DNA from: Polyangiaceae bacterium | GTDB lineage: Bacteria > Myxococcota_A > Polyangia > Polyangiales > Polyangiaceae | Length of the DNA stretch: 64,000 nucleotides | Direction: 5' to 3' | NCBI GenBank assembly: GCA_013361525.1 | Contig: JABFXY010000158.1 | Span: 18,520 to 82,519, forward strand | In this document: piece by piece, positions 16,808 to 24,283 of the stretch | How the letters are laid out: every line of letters begins with the position of its first letter | Numbering within the stretch: the stretch's first letter is position 1 | Notes under the pieces: model-generated | What the model was told of the DNA's origin: nothing | The model's database searches: none | What the model saw: only the letters and a program-made list of their open reading frames with translations | Translations under genes and position numbers: made by a program

Positions 16808-18154
16808 ATGAGGAATGAATCGCGAAAGGATTGGCTCGTCTTCGCGGTCGCACTGGCTGCGATGGGACAATCGTATTCGGTGGAATCCGTTCAGACAGTC
16901 GTGCACGTCCGCGGCGGCTCCGTAAGGCTCCTCACGCCGTGGGTCACAACGGGCGACGACGTCTGTTTGCAGGTCAACGCCTATGGGGGCGCGCGAATCG
17001 CCATCCAGAGCGTCGCCATCGAGGGTCCCGGGATCCACGAGACGGTCCCTGGCGAGGGCCCGTCGTGGGGCACGTCCATCGACGACCATGGTGACGACGC
17101 CGACACGAGCGAAGCCCTGTGCTTCGAGCTGCCCTCCCAGGCAGCGAACGGCGCGGCGATCCCCCTCACCGTGGATCTCGCGGTCGTCCGCGCCGAGCGG
17201 CGCGGGTCCACGTTCGTCAACGCGCCCGATTCGGTTCGGGCAACGCTCGCTCTGCCGATCTCGTCGCCGCTCGAGCGTGGGCTCCGGCGCGTGGTTGCGC
17301 TCGGCGGCGCGCTCGCGTGGCTACTCGCGGTGCTGTTCGGCTCGCATGTGTTTTGGATGCCACTACGCACGCGACGCAATCAACGCGCATCGTCCACCGC
17401 AGGGCTGACTTGGCTGCTCGCGGTCGGTTGTGGGTTCCTCTTCACGCATTACACGGCTTCGCTCGCCATCATCGCAGCGTTCGGATTCGCAGTCGGAACG
17501 AACGCGTCGCTGCTTCTGACCACGGGCCTCCTCGCCGGCGTCGTCGTCGTTGGGCGAAAGCTCTCGGGGCCGGAGAGAACCACGTTCCTCCAAGCACGGC
17601 TCACGCCGGTACGTGCGCACGGCGGCGTCGGATATCGGAGCGCGGCGCCGCGAAGCCAGCACATACCGATGGAGACGATTGCACGCGCGCTCGTCCAACA
17701 ATCGTTCCGCGTGGAGCACCGAGGTCACACGTCGAATGGCCTATTGCTTCGGATCAGGCCAGGCTTCTTCACCTTGTCGGGTGAGTCGGTCGTCGACCTC
17801 GTCGTCCACGACGATCCTTCCGGCGAGGACACCGAAGACGCGGACCCGACCGAGACGCTCGAGGCCTCTTACAACGATACGGCTCTGCTGGTTCGCGCAA
17901 CCAAGGCGCTCGCCATGCGGGTCGGTGCACTGCGGCTCGATCTGACATTTTGCGATCAGTGGTTCACCTACGAAATCGACGGGCGAACGAGCACGAAGGA
18001 CATCGTGCGCGCGTTTCGGCGGGCGCAGCGCGACCGCAATGCGCTCCACGACGAACGTGAGCGGTTGCTCGGCCTCATGAACGAACGGGCTGCCGCCCTC
18101 GCTTCGAGAACACACCCGAGCCGGCGAGGGAATACAGCGCACCGGCCGCGGTAA
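16808..18154 (+). CDS. Hypothetical membrane protein with extracytoplasmic N-terminal domain
   Basis: A 448-residue protein that I do not recognise. An N-terminal hydrophobic stretch (about 9-22) may be a signal or first helix. A beta-rich domain with two Cys (53, 105) spans about 28-155. Then come hydrophobic helices at about 161-184, 199-215, 217-232 and 233-249. The C-terminal 200 residues look soluble and charged (DPSGEDTEDADPTET, DVIRAFRRAQRDRN-like helix). This suggests an outer domain, a membrane bundle and a cytoplasmic tail. It follows the lipoprotein gene at 15638 by 24 bases and may be co-transcribed. Its last 80 bases overlap the end of the convergent membrane-protein gene. Confidence 0.62.
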   Translation: MRNESRKDWLVFAVALAAMGQSYSVESVQTVVHVRGGSVRLLTPWVTTGDDVCLQVNAYGGARIAIQSVAIEGPGIHETVPGEGPSWGTSIDDHGDDADTSEALCFELPSQAANGAAIPLTVDLAVVRAERRGSTFVNAPDSVRATLALPISSPLERGLRRVVALGGALAWLLAVLFGSHVFWMPLRTRRNQRASSTAGLTWLLAVGCGFLFTHYTASLAIIAAFGFAVGTNASLLLTTGLLAGVVVVGRKLSGPERTTFLQARLTPVRAHGGVGYRSAAPRSQHIPMETIARALVQQSFRVEHRGHTSNGLLLRIRPGFFTLSGESVVDLVVHDDPSGEDTEDADPTETLEASYNDTALLVRATKALAMRVGALRLDLTFCDQWFTYEIDGRTSTKDIVRAFRRAQRDRNALHDERERLLGLMNERAAALASRTHPSRRGNTAHRPR

Positions 18155-18491
18155 GCAGCACCAGGATCTGCGTGAGGATGTTGATCGTGCGGTGCGATGG
18201 GGTCATGTCGAAGACTGCCTGCGCGATACGCACGGTGAACCACTCGTCGACATTCTTCGCGCCGCCTTCGGGTGTTCGCTCCCAAAAAAAGCGCGAGATG
18301 GTCGTCAGGAAACACTCGCCGAGCACGAAGTGCGAAAGCTGGTTCATTACGATGAAGACGATTGCGTAAATCGCATAAGCACGACGAAGGCGCGGCCGGC
18401 TCTTCCAAAAGATGAGCGGCAAGCCCACGAGCCAAACGGCCATCGAGAGCGCGTGGAGGAAATCCACCGTGGCGCCGAGGACCGGCCACAT
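18075..18491 (-). CDS. Small multi-pass membrane protein (DUF2784-like)
   Basis: A 138-residue hydrophobic protein with about four membrane helices: DFLHALSMAVWLVGLPLIFW (a His in helix 1), AYAIYAIVFIVMNQLSHFVL, a middle amphipathic part after GECFLTTISRFFWE, and NILTQILVLLTAAGALYSL. The pattern helix1-His, a short basic loop, helix2, then Cys-Phe-Leu-Thr recalls DUF2784 proteins (helix-CPLT), but I cannot confirm membership. The start is set at the ATG opening MWPVLG; the longer frame upstream is Arg/Gly-rich and unlikely. Its 3' end overlaps the convergent gene ending at 18154 by 80 bases. Confidence 0.62.
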   Translation of the reverse strand: MWPVLGATVDFLHALSMAVWLVGLPLIFWKSRPRLRRAYAIYAIVFIVMNQLSHFVLGECFLTTISRFFWERTPEGGAKNVDEWFTVRIAQAVFDMTPSHRTINILTQILVLLTAAGALYSLAGSGVFSKRGRQPVRS

Positions 18492-18609
18492 GGAATTCGA
18501 GCGCAGCAAGAAGAGGACCAGCCTCCGGTTTGCCTGATCGCGGCCTTCACGACGAAACGAAACACAACTCAACGTTACCCAGTCCGCGACTCTGCGAGGC
18601 TCCAGGCCC

Positions 18610-18957
18610 ATGACGAACAAGGCTCCACGACTCGACTCGAAGAAAGCGCGACGGGCGGCCGCACATCCGGACCGCCCGGGCGAGCGCTGCAACGCAGAAT
18701 CTGGGCGCTACGAGCCTGTCGTCGATCGCCGGCGCTGCGAAGGGAAAGGCGACTGTGTCGAGGTCTGCCCTTACGACGTATTCGAGATCGGCAAGATTGC
18801 AGAGGACGAGTACCGCGCGATGCCGACGCTCGTTCGTTTGAAGATCTGGGCGCACGGGAAGAAGACGGCTTTCACGCCGCGCGCCGACGCCTGCAAAGCC
18901 TGCGGGCTTTGCGTGGTCGCGTGTCCGGAGCGGGCCATCGAGCTCGCGGCGCGGTGA
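18610..18957 (+). CDS. Ferredoxin with two 4Fe-4S motifs
   Basis: A 115-residue ferredoxin-like protein. The first motif is C43-x5-C49-x3-C53-P (spacing wider than the usual C-x2-C-x2-C), and the second is C95-x2-C98-x2-C101-x3-C105-P. A 41-residue insert between the motifs (IAEDEYRAMPTLVRLKIWAHGKKT) is longer than in clostridial-type ferredoxins. The N terminus is basic. This suggests an electron carrier, possibly with one 3Fe-4S or atypical cluster because of the first motif's spacing. It stands alone between a membrane-protein gene (divergent) and an alpha/beta hydrolase gene, so no partner enzyme can be named. Confidence 0.85.
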   Translation: MTNKAPRLDSKKARRAAAHPDRPGERCNAESGRYEPVVDRRRCEGKGDCVEVCPYDVFEIGKIAEDEYRAMPTLVRLKIWAHGKKTAFTPRADACKACGLCVVACPERAIELAAR

Positions 18958-19023
18958 CTGCGCCGACGGCGCACGCCTGGCGCACGAGCGACAGCATGCA
19001 ATAGTGCGGGTTTCGCCGATTGC

Positions 19024-19827
19024 ATGCGTCTGGTTCGTCCATCCTTCCTCATCGCTGCCGCAGCGCTCTTCGTGGCCGTCGTCGTAGGCGCGCGCGTGGC
19101 CGCTCGACACTTTCTGTTTCCGGGCGGTGATTGCGCACCGGGGCCGTGCCCTTCCGGGTTCGTCGAACACGAGCTGACCGCCAGCGACGGCGTGAAGGTG
19201 CACGCCCTCGAGCTGCCGGCCCCCGGGGCGGACAAGACGGTCGTGTACTTCCACAACAACCGGGAGACGATCGACGTACGCGCGGATCTCGCGCGCAACC
19301 TACGGAAGCGTGGCTTCGGCGTGCTGCTCGTCGAGTACCGCGGCTATGGCCGCTCCGCAGATGGATCCGCGTGTGAGGAGGGCCTCTACCTCGATGCGGA
19401 GGCTGCGCTCGACATGCTCGAGGCACGGGGCGAAACGAGCGAACGCATCGTGCTCTGGGGCACATCCCTCGGGACGGGTGTCGCGGCAGAGATGGCGCGC
19501 CGAGGCCGGGGCGCTCACCTGGTGTTGATGACGCCTTACACCTCCATTCCCGATCTCGTGACCGAGGCCGTGCCGGTCTTACCCGCGAGTCTGCTGGTTC
19601 CAGACCACTTCGACACCCTCGCCAAGGCGCGACAAATCCACGTTCCGACGCTCGTCATCCACGGCAATGCCGACGAAATCGTCCCCTTTTGGATGGGCGC
19701 CCGCCTCTCCGACGAGATCCCGAATGCGCATCTCGTCCTGATCGAGGGCGGCAATCACGGCGATCTTTTCGCGCGCGGTGGCGACGATCTCCTCGCACGC
19801 GTCCAGGCGTTCGCGCGCGGGCAGTGA
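19024..19827 (+). CDS. Membrane-anchored or exported alpha/beta hydrolase (ABHD13/BEM46-like)
   Basis: A 267-residue protein. Residues 8-27 form an N-terminal hydrophobic segment (signal anchor). The alpha/beta hydrolase fold follows: strand KTVVYFHNN with the oxyanion-type HNN, VEYRGYGRS, and nucleophile elbow GTSLGTG with Ser148. The acid Asp218 lies in HGNADEIVPF and the His245 in EGGNHGD. These features resemble the ABHD12/13/17 and BEM46 group of serine hydrolases. It likely acts as an esterase or thioesterase facing the periplasm; substrate unknown. It is preceded by 66 non-coding bases after the ferredoxin gene and followed after 52 bases by the DUF6184-like lipoprotein gene. Confidence 0.85.
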   Translation: MRLVRPSFLIAAAALFVAVVVGARVAARHFLFPGGDCAPGPCPSGFVEHELTASDGVKVHALELPAPGADKTVVYFHNNRETIDVRADLARNLRKRGFGVLLVEYRGYGRSADGSACEEGLYLDAEAALDMLEARGETSERIVLWGTSLGTGVAAEMARRGRGAHLVLMTPYTSIPDLVTEAVPVLPASLLVPDHFDTLAKARQIHVPTLVIHGNADEIVPFWMGARLSDEIPNAHLVLIEGGNHGDLFARGGDDLLARVQAFARGQ

Positions 19828-19879
19828 GCTTTGGCGGCTGGCTCGCCGCTTGCGGACTCTCCTCGCAAGGACGGCTCGC

Positions 19880-20278
19880 ATGGCTCGCTTCGCTCCGTGG
19901 TTGTTGGTCACATACGGTGCGGCTCTGTCTTGCGCGGCGGTGCGGCCGACACCCGCCTCCGCACCGGCGCCCGCCGCACCGGTTTCGACACTCTCGGCCG
20001 CGACATCGATCGTCGAGGCCATGTGTGACCGCCGGCAACGCTGCGAAGTCACCGGAACGCCGCAGTACGACGGAATGGATCCGTGCTCTGCGCGCGAGCG
20101 CTCCGACGTCGATGTCGAGCGCGTGTTCGCGGAGCCTTGCCGCGTCGGCGTTTCGTCGGCCGGCCTGGACCAGTGTCTATCGCACATTCGTTCGCACAGC
20201 TGCGAAGAGATCGGGCGAGACATGGATAGCGCGATGGTCGCGAGTGTCTGCGACCGCGATAATCTCTGCTTCGACTGA
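19880..20278 (+). CDS. DUF6184-like lipoprotein
   Basis: A 132-residue lipoprotein. The signal ends in AALSC with Cys18, followed by an Ala/Pro-rich linker. The mature part has six cysteines in the order MCDRRQRC, DPC, EPCRVGV, DQCLSHIRSHSC and VCDRDNLC. This order (CDRE-x-C ... AC ... C-x-G-V ... CL-x-x-I ... C ... C-x-x-x-x-LC) matches my recollection of DUF6184, a myxobacterial family named for association with natural-product loci. No biosynthetic cluster is seen here, so the association is not supported locally. It probably forms a small disulfide-bonded envelope domain. Confidence 0.65.
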   Translation: MARFAPWLLVTYGAALSCAAVRPTPASAPAPAAPVSTLSAATSIVEAMCDRRQRCEVTGTPQYDGMDPCSARERSDVDVERVFAEPCRVGVSSAGLDQCLSHIRSHSCEEIGRDMDSAMVASVCDRDNLCFD

Positions 20279-20360
20279 TCCGCTCGACGGACCTGTTGGC
20301 CGCACTTCGTTGGTACGACTTTCGCAGCCATTTGTGTCGAGCGCGGAAGGGCAAGCGAAC

Positions 20361-20633
20361 ATGGGTCCGACGAACATCTTCGCGGCGGTACTGGAGATCG
20401 ACGAGCGCGAACCACGCTCGGAGCGGTCGGCCGAAGTACCGTCGGAGGCTCCGGGGTGCTCGTTCGATCCCAGCGACGCCGGCGGCGGCGACGCAGTGAG
20501 TGGGCTCGATGCAGGCTCCTTCTATTTGGCAATCAACCGAGGGGGCGAGCTACCGCTGGGTGCGTATGCGCACGAGCCCCTGACGTCGAAAGCCATACGG
20601 GGCCTGGAGCGAGCGCTGCATCGCCGCCGCTGA
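20361..20633 (+). CDS. Possible small hypothetical protein
   Basis: A 90-residue open frame from ATG at 20361 to TGA at 20631-20633. It fills the 378-base stretch between the DUF6184-like gene and the convergent thiolase gene. The sequence is acidic in the middle (EIDEREPRSERSAEV, FDPSDAGGGD) and ends in a basic helix (SKAIRGLERALHRR). There is no signal peptide and no recognised domain. A purine-rich GGAAGGGCAAG precedes the ATG at a plausible distance. It could equally be non-coding DNA with a chance frame, since long frames are common at this GC content. Confidence 0.3.
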   Translation: MGPTNIFAAVLEIDEREPRSERSAEVPSEAPGCSFDPSDAGGGDAVSGLDAGSFYLAINRGGELPLGAYAHEPLTSKAIRGLERALHRRR

Positions 20634-20656
20634 GCGGTCGCGACGCCGTTCGTCGG

Positions 20657-21940
20657 TCAAGAGACCTTCTCCAAAACCGCGGCGGCCCCGAGCCCGCCTG
20701 CGGCGCAAATGCCCAAAACGGCCGTTTGCTTGTCGGTCCGCGCGAGCTCGTTCGCCATTGTGGTCACCATACGCGCGCCGGTCGCGCCGAATGGGTGGCC
20801 GAGCGCGATCGAGCCGCCATGGACATTGAGACGTGCCGGATCGACCGTCCCGACCGCGCGATCCCGCCCGAGCCGCGCACGGGCAAACCCGTCGCTCGCC
20901 ATCATTTTCAACACGGCGAGCACCTGCGCGGCGAACGCCTCGTGCAAATCGACGAGGTCGACCGCGTCCAGCGTCAAGCCGGCTCGCTCGAGCGCCTTCG
21001 GCACCGCGAGCGCCGGCCCCATCAACAGTTGATCCGTTGGGTCCACGCCGACGTAGGACCACGAACGAAGCCGCGCGAGAGGACGCAGGCCGAGGGCGCG
21101 CGCACGCTCCTCCTCCATGAGGAGCACCGCCGCGGCGCCGTCGGTGAGAGGGCTCGAATTGCCGGCGGTGAGCGTTCCGTCTTTGGCGAATACGGGTCGC
21201 AGCTTGGAGAGCTTTTCGAGCGAAGTGTCCGCACGGACGAGGCCATCGGCCGAAATGGTGCGCCCGTCGGGCGTCGTCACGGGCACGATTTCATTGTCGA
21301 AGCGCCCGGACGCGATGGCCGCCGCGGCTCGCTGGTGAGAGCGGAGCGCGAGCTCGTCCTGCGCTTGTCGCGAAATCTCGTTTCGGCGCGCCATTCGCTC
21401 GGCAGACTCCCCCATCGTCTCGCCTGTGGAGCGTTCGGCGATCCGCGGCCGTTGAGGCAAGAGCTCGGATATGGGCAATAGCTGCGCGGCGACGCCGAGC
21501 ATGTCGCTCGCCGTGGGTTTGCCGAGCGCGAGCGGAGCAAGGGCGTGAACGACCTTTTGGGGCAGCTTGATCTCGGCGTTACTGGTCGAATCGCTCCCGC
21601 CGGCGACCGCAACGTCGTATTCACCACGCTCGATGCCCGCCGCCGCCAACGTGACGGCTTGCAGCCCTGAAGCGCAGGCACGCGTCACGGTCATCGCTTC
21701 ACATCGAGGATCGAGGCCGAGATCGAGCGCGATCTCCCTTCCGACGTTCGGCGCGGCGGAGGGGAGAATGACACCGCCCCAAACGATGGCGTCGACGTCG
21801 GCGCGACCGACACCTGCAGAGGCGAGCACACCGCGCACGGCCGCCACCCCGAGGCCAATCGTATCGACCTTCACGAGATCGCCGAAGGCCTTCACGAAGG
21901 GGGTCCGAACACCGGATACGACGACTGCTCGACGTGCCAT
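20657..21940 (-). CDS. Acetyl-CoA C-acyltransferase (thiolase, FadA2/FadI-like)
   Basis: A 427-residue thiolase. The nucleophile Cys89 sits in VTRACASGLQA. The C-terminal motifs are NVHGGSIALGHPFGATGAR (His near 382) and GICAAGGLG (Cys near 412), the full catalytic set. It would cleave 3-ketoacyl-CoA to acetyl-CoA in beta-oxidation, or run in reverse. It is the last gene of an operon with two-domain FabG, MaoC hydratase and acyl-CoA dehydrogenase, 40 bases after the FabG stop. With these partners the locus supplies all four steps of an acyl-CoA cycle. The start is the ATG of MARRAVVVSG; the longer upstream frame covers the FabG gene. Confidence 0.93.
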   Translation of the reverse strand: MARRAVVVSGVRTPFVKAFGDLVKVDTIGLGVAAVRGVLASAGVGRADVDAIVWGGVILPSAAPNVGREIALDLGLDPRCEAMTVTRACASGLQAVTLAAAGIERGEYDVAVAGGSDSTSNAEIKLPQKVVHALAPLALGKPTASDMLGVAAQLLPISELLPQRPRIAERSTGETMGESAERMARRNEISRQAQDELALRSHQRAAAAIASGRFDNEIVPVTTPDGRTISADGLVRADTSLEKLSKLRPVFAKDGTLTAGNSSPLTDGAAAVLLMEEERARALGLRPLARLRSWSYVGVDPTDQLLMGPALAVPKALERAGLTLDAVDLVDLHEAFAAQVLAVLKMMASDGFARARLGRDRAVGTVDPARLNVHGGSIALGHPFGATGARMVTTMANELARTDKQTAVLGICAAGGLGAAAVLEKVS

Positions 21941-21980
21941 GGATACCTCTCGACGAATGGGTTGGAAGCTCGGTTGTCGC

Positions 21981-23399
21981 TCAGGCTCCGACGAAAGACC
22001 CGCCGCAGACACGCACTGTTTGTCCGGTGATGCCTTGTGCATCCCCGCTCGCGAGGAATGCGACGAGGCTCGCGACATCGTCGGGAATACCACCTTGTCC
22101 GAGCGCGGAGAGACGGCGTGCGACCTCACGAACGGCCACCGGAATGGCGGCCGTGAGACGCGTCTCGATGAACCCGGGGGCGATCGCATTGACGGTGATG
22201 CCACGCGCGGCGAGGGCCGGCGCAAGTCCTCGTGCGAGGCCGGAGAACCCCGCTTTCGACGCTGCGTAGGCCGTTTGCCCGACGTTGCCGGCGATCCCCG
22301 CGATCGACGCCATTCCGATGATGCGGCCCCCCGTGCGAAGCAGAGGTTCGAGCGCGCGCACCAATCGAATGGCGGACGCCAGGTTCACCTCGAGCACGCG
22401 GTCCCAATCCTCCACGCTCATTTTGGCGAGCGTGCGGTCTTTGGTGATCCCTGCATTGAGCACGACGACGTCGACCCCGCCGAATGAGCGGAGCGCATCG
22501 GCCACCATCGCAGGCGCGTCCGCCTCCGTTTGATCGACGTGCAGCGGGGTGCCGCCGATCGACCGCGCGAGCTGGGTGGTCGCCGACGAATCGGAGGGTC
22601 GATCCCGACAGACGACGTGGGCCCCCTCTTGCGCGAGGCGGCGAACCGTGGCCTCCCCGATTCCGCGCGCGGCGCCGGTGACCAGCGCAACCCTGCGTTC
22701 TAGACGCGGCCCGTGTACGACGCGCTCCTCGGCAAAAGACGCGAGCGACGACACACGGATTGGTTGGCCGGTCACGAACGCGGCGCGCCCCGAAAGCAAA
22801 AATCGAAGGACACCGCCCAAGCGCGCGTCGGCGCCGTCCTCGACCTCGACGATGTTGGCGGTACAGCCCTTTCGCCCGATCTCTTTCGCGAGGCTCTTCA
22901 TGAAGGCCGTCACCGCGGCGCGAGCCGCCTGCTCGTCCGCGGAGGCGTCGCGTCGCATGCGGACGAGCACGACCGCATGCCCCGAGCGGGCGAGGCGTTG
23001 CCCATGACCATTGAAGAACGTGAACAGCGCTCGAAGCCCCGGGACATCGCGCACACCTGTCGCGTCCAGCACGAGCGCGTCGAACGCGCGCGAGCCCAAT
23101 GCGTCGATCGGGCGCGCCGGACGACCGTAGGCTTCACCCGCGTCACGAAACGCGGGCACGTGTGCCTCGCCGGCGAGGTACGGATCTGCCCCGGCAGCGC
23201 CGAGCGTCGAGGCGAGCAGCGCCGCCAGCTCCGCGCCGTCGGCGAAACCTATGGCGACCGCGCGATCGGCGAGCGGACGGTCCCCGAGTGGACCGGAATC
23301 CCGTCGCAATGCCTCGGGCAGCGGAATGGGGAGCGGGAGCGAGCGAACGACACGCCGTGCGGCTTTGTTCTTCGACAGCTGGAGCAAAAAGTCACTCAT
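21981..23399 (-). CDS. Two-domain 3-ketoacyl reductase (high-molecular-weight FabG, FabG4-like)
   Basis: A 472-residue protein with two parts. Residues 1-230 form a degenerate Rossmann-like domain (VAIGFADGAELAALLAS, FDALVLDATGV). Residues 232-472 form a complete short-chain dehydrogenase: TGAARGIG at 241-248, NAG at 315-317, Ser365, and Tyr378-x3-Lys382. This layout and length match the high-molecular-weight FabG class such as mycobacterial FabG4 (Rv0242c), which reduces or oxidises 3-ketoacyl/3-hydroxyacyl thioesters. The gene follows the MaoC gene with 2 bases between stop and start, so they are coupled. The role is 3-hydroxyacyl-CoA/ketoacyl-CoA interconversion. Confidence 0.9.
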   Translation of the reverse strand: MSDFLLQLSKNKAARRVVRSLPLPIPLPEALRRDSGPLGDRPLADRAVAIGFADGAELAALLASTLGAAGADPYLAGEAHVPAFRDAGEAYGRPARPIDALGSRAFDALVLDATGVRDVPGLRALFTFFNGHGQRLARSGHAVVLVRMRRDASADEQAARAAVTAFMKSLAKEIGRKGCTANIVEVEDGADARLGGVLRFLLSGRAAFVTGQPIRVSSLASFAEERVVHGPRLERRVALVTGAARGIGEATVRRLAQEGAHVVCRDRPSDSSATTQLARSIGGTPLHVDQTEADAPAMVADALRSFGGVDVVVLNAGITKDRTLAKMSVEDWDRVLEVNLASAIRLVRALEPLLRTGGRIIGMASIAGIAGNVGQTAYAASKAGFSGLARGLAPALAARGITVNAIAPGFIETRLTAAIPVAVREVARRLSALGQGGIPDDVASLVAFLASGDAQGITGQTVRVCGGSFVGA

Positions 23400-23401
23400 G
23401 A

Positions 23402-24283
23402 TCACGCCTCGCCAATGGTGGAATCGATAAAAGGCACGCCGCCGGGCCCCTCGGCGAGCAAGAGGCGATCCTCGTACCCATAGAGACGGGCGCGCATCGG
23501 CAGAACGACGGGCCGAACGAAGCGAGCGTCGACGCTGCGCAGCGAGCGTGCGCGGCCCGACAGCCGCGCGCGAATGAAGGCCATCAGGCTGAAGGCGAGC
23601 GAGCCATAGCCGTGAAGGATGGTGGACCGAAAACCCGCCGCGCGCGCCGCCGGTGCAAACCAGTGAATCGGGTTGACGTCCCCGGTGAGCACCGCGAAGT
23701 CGCGTGCGGAGGTGGCGCTCAAGGGGATCTCCGCGATCTCTTTCGCGCGCATCGGCACCGTTTCCCGCAGCTTCTCGGCACCGCCGCCACGCTTCTTCAA
23801 CGGGATGTACGTGCGCTGCTCGCCTGCCCATGCAATGGGCGCGTCCTTCGTGCTCGTCTCGATCGTCTGGCGCACGAACACCCGACGCTCGTCGACGTCG
23901 GCAGATTCGATGCGCACGCGAACACCGATCGGCTCACCGGGCATAATCGGCGCATGCCGCTCGATTCGGCAGCCTGCATTGAGCCCCCGCGAGACCGGCC
24001 AGGGAACGCCGACGAGCGCCTTGGATGCTGCCGCGAGCGCCCATTGCGAAAACATCGGCAGCGGGACCTCCGATTGGAACCAACCGACCTCTCCGCGCAG
24101 TGCTCGAATGAAGTCGTGCGTGAGCGCGGTGGAGGGTGCCCTGGTCTCGTATTCGATCCACGGGCCCGGCACCTCGGGTAGGGGTGAAGCCCCCGACGCC
24201 CGGCTCGTCGCGACGGCGCGGACGAGCGCGCCGACGGTATTCCTGTTTTCGAACAGGTGAACGAAGCGCGAGCTCATGGTCAT
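23402..24283 (-). CDS. MaoC-like enoyl-CoA hydratase (HtdX-like, double hot-dog)
   Basis: A 293-residue protein of double-hot-dog length. The hydratase active site is visible as GDVNPIHWFAPAARAAGF (Asp202, Asn204, His207), the R-specific hydratase motif D-x4-H, followed by ILHGYGSLA. The N-terminal half lacks this motif, as in other fused MaoC proteins. It is expected to hydrate trans-2-enoyl-CoA to (R)-3-hydroxyacyl-CoA. The ATG at 24283 overlaps the stop of the acyl-CoA dehydrogenase (ATGA); a second in-frame ATG two codons later is possible. Homology by layout to mycobacterial HtdX (Rv0241c) fits the neighbours. Confidence 0.88.
   Translation of the reverse strand: MTMSSRFVHLFENRNTVGALVRAVATSRASGASPLPEVPGPWIEYETRAPSTALTHDFIRALRGEVGWFQSEVPLPMFSQWALAAASKALVGVPWPVSRGLNAGCRIERHAPIMPGEPIGVRVRIESADVDERRVFVRQTIETSTKDAPIAWAGEQRTYIPLKKRGGGAEKLRETVPMRAKEIAEIPLSATSARDFAVLTGDVNPIHWFAPAARAAGFRSTILHGYGSLAFSLMAFIRARLSGRARSLRSVDARFVRPVVLPMRARLYGYEDRLLLAEGPGGVPFIDSTIGEA

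Noticed and set aside
19880..20278. A natural-product cluster implied by the DUF6184-like lipoprotein
   Set aside because: No polyketide, peptide-synthetase, RiPP or terpene genes occur in the window; the family name alone does not support a cluster.
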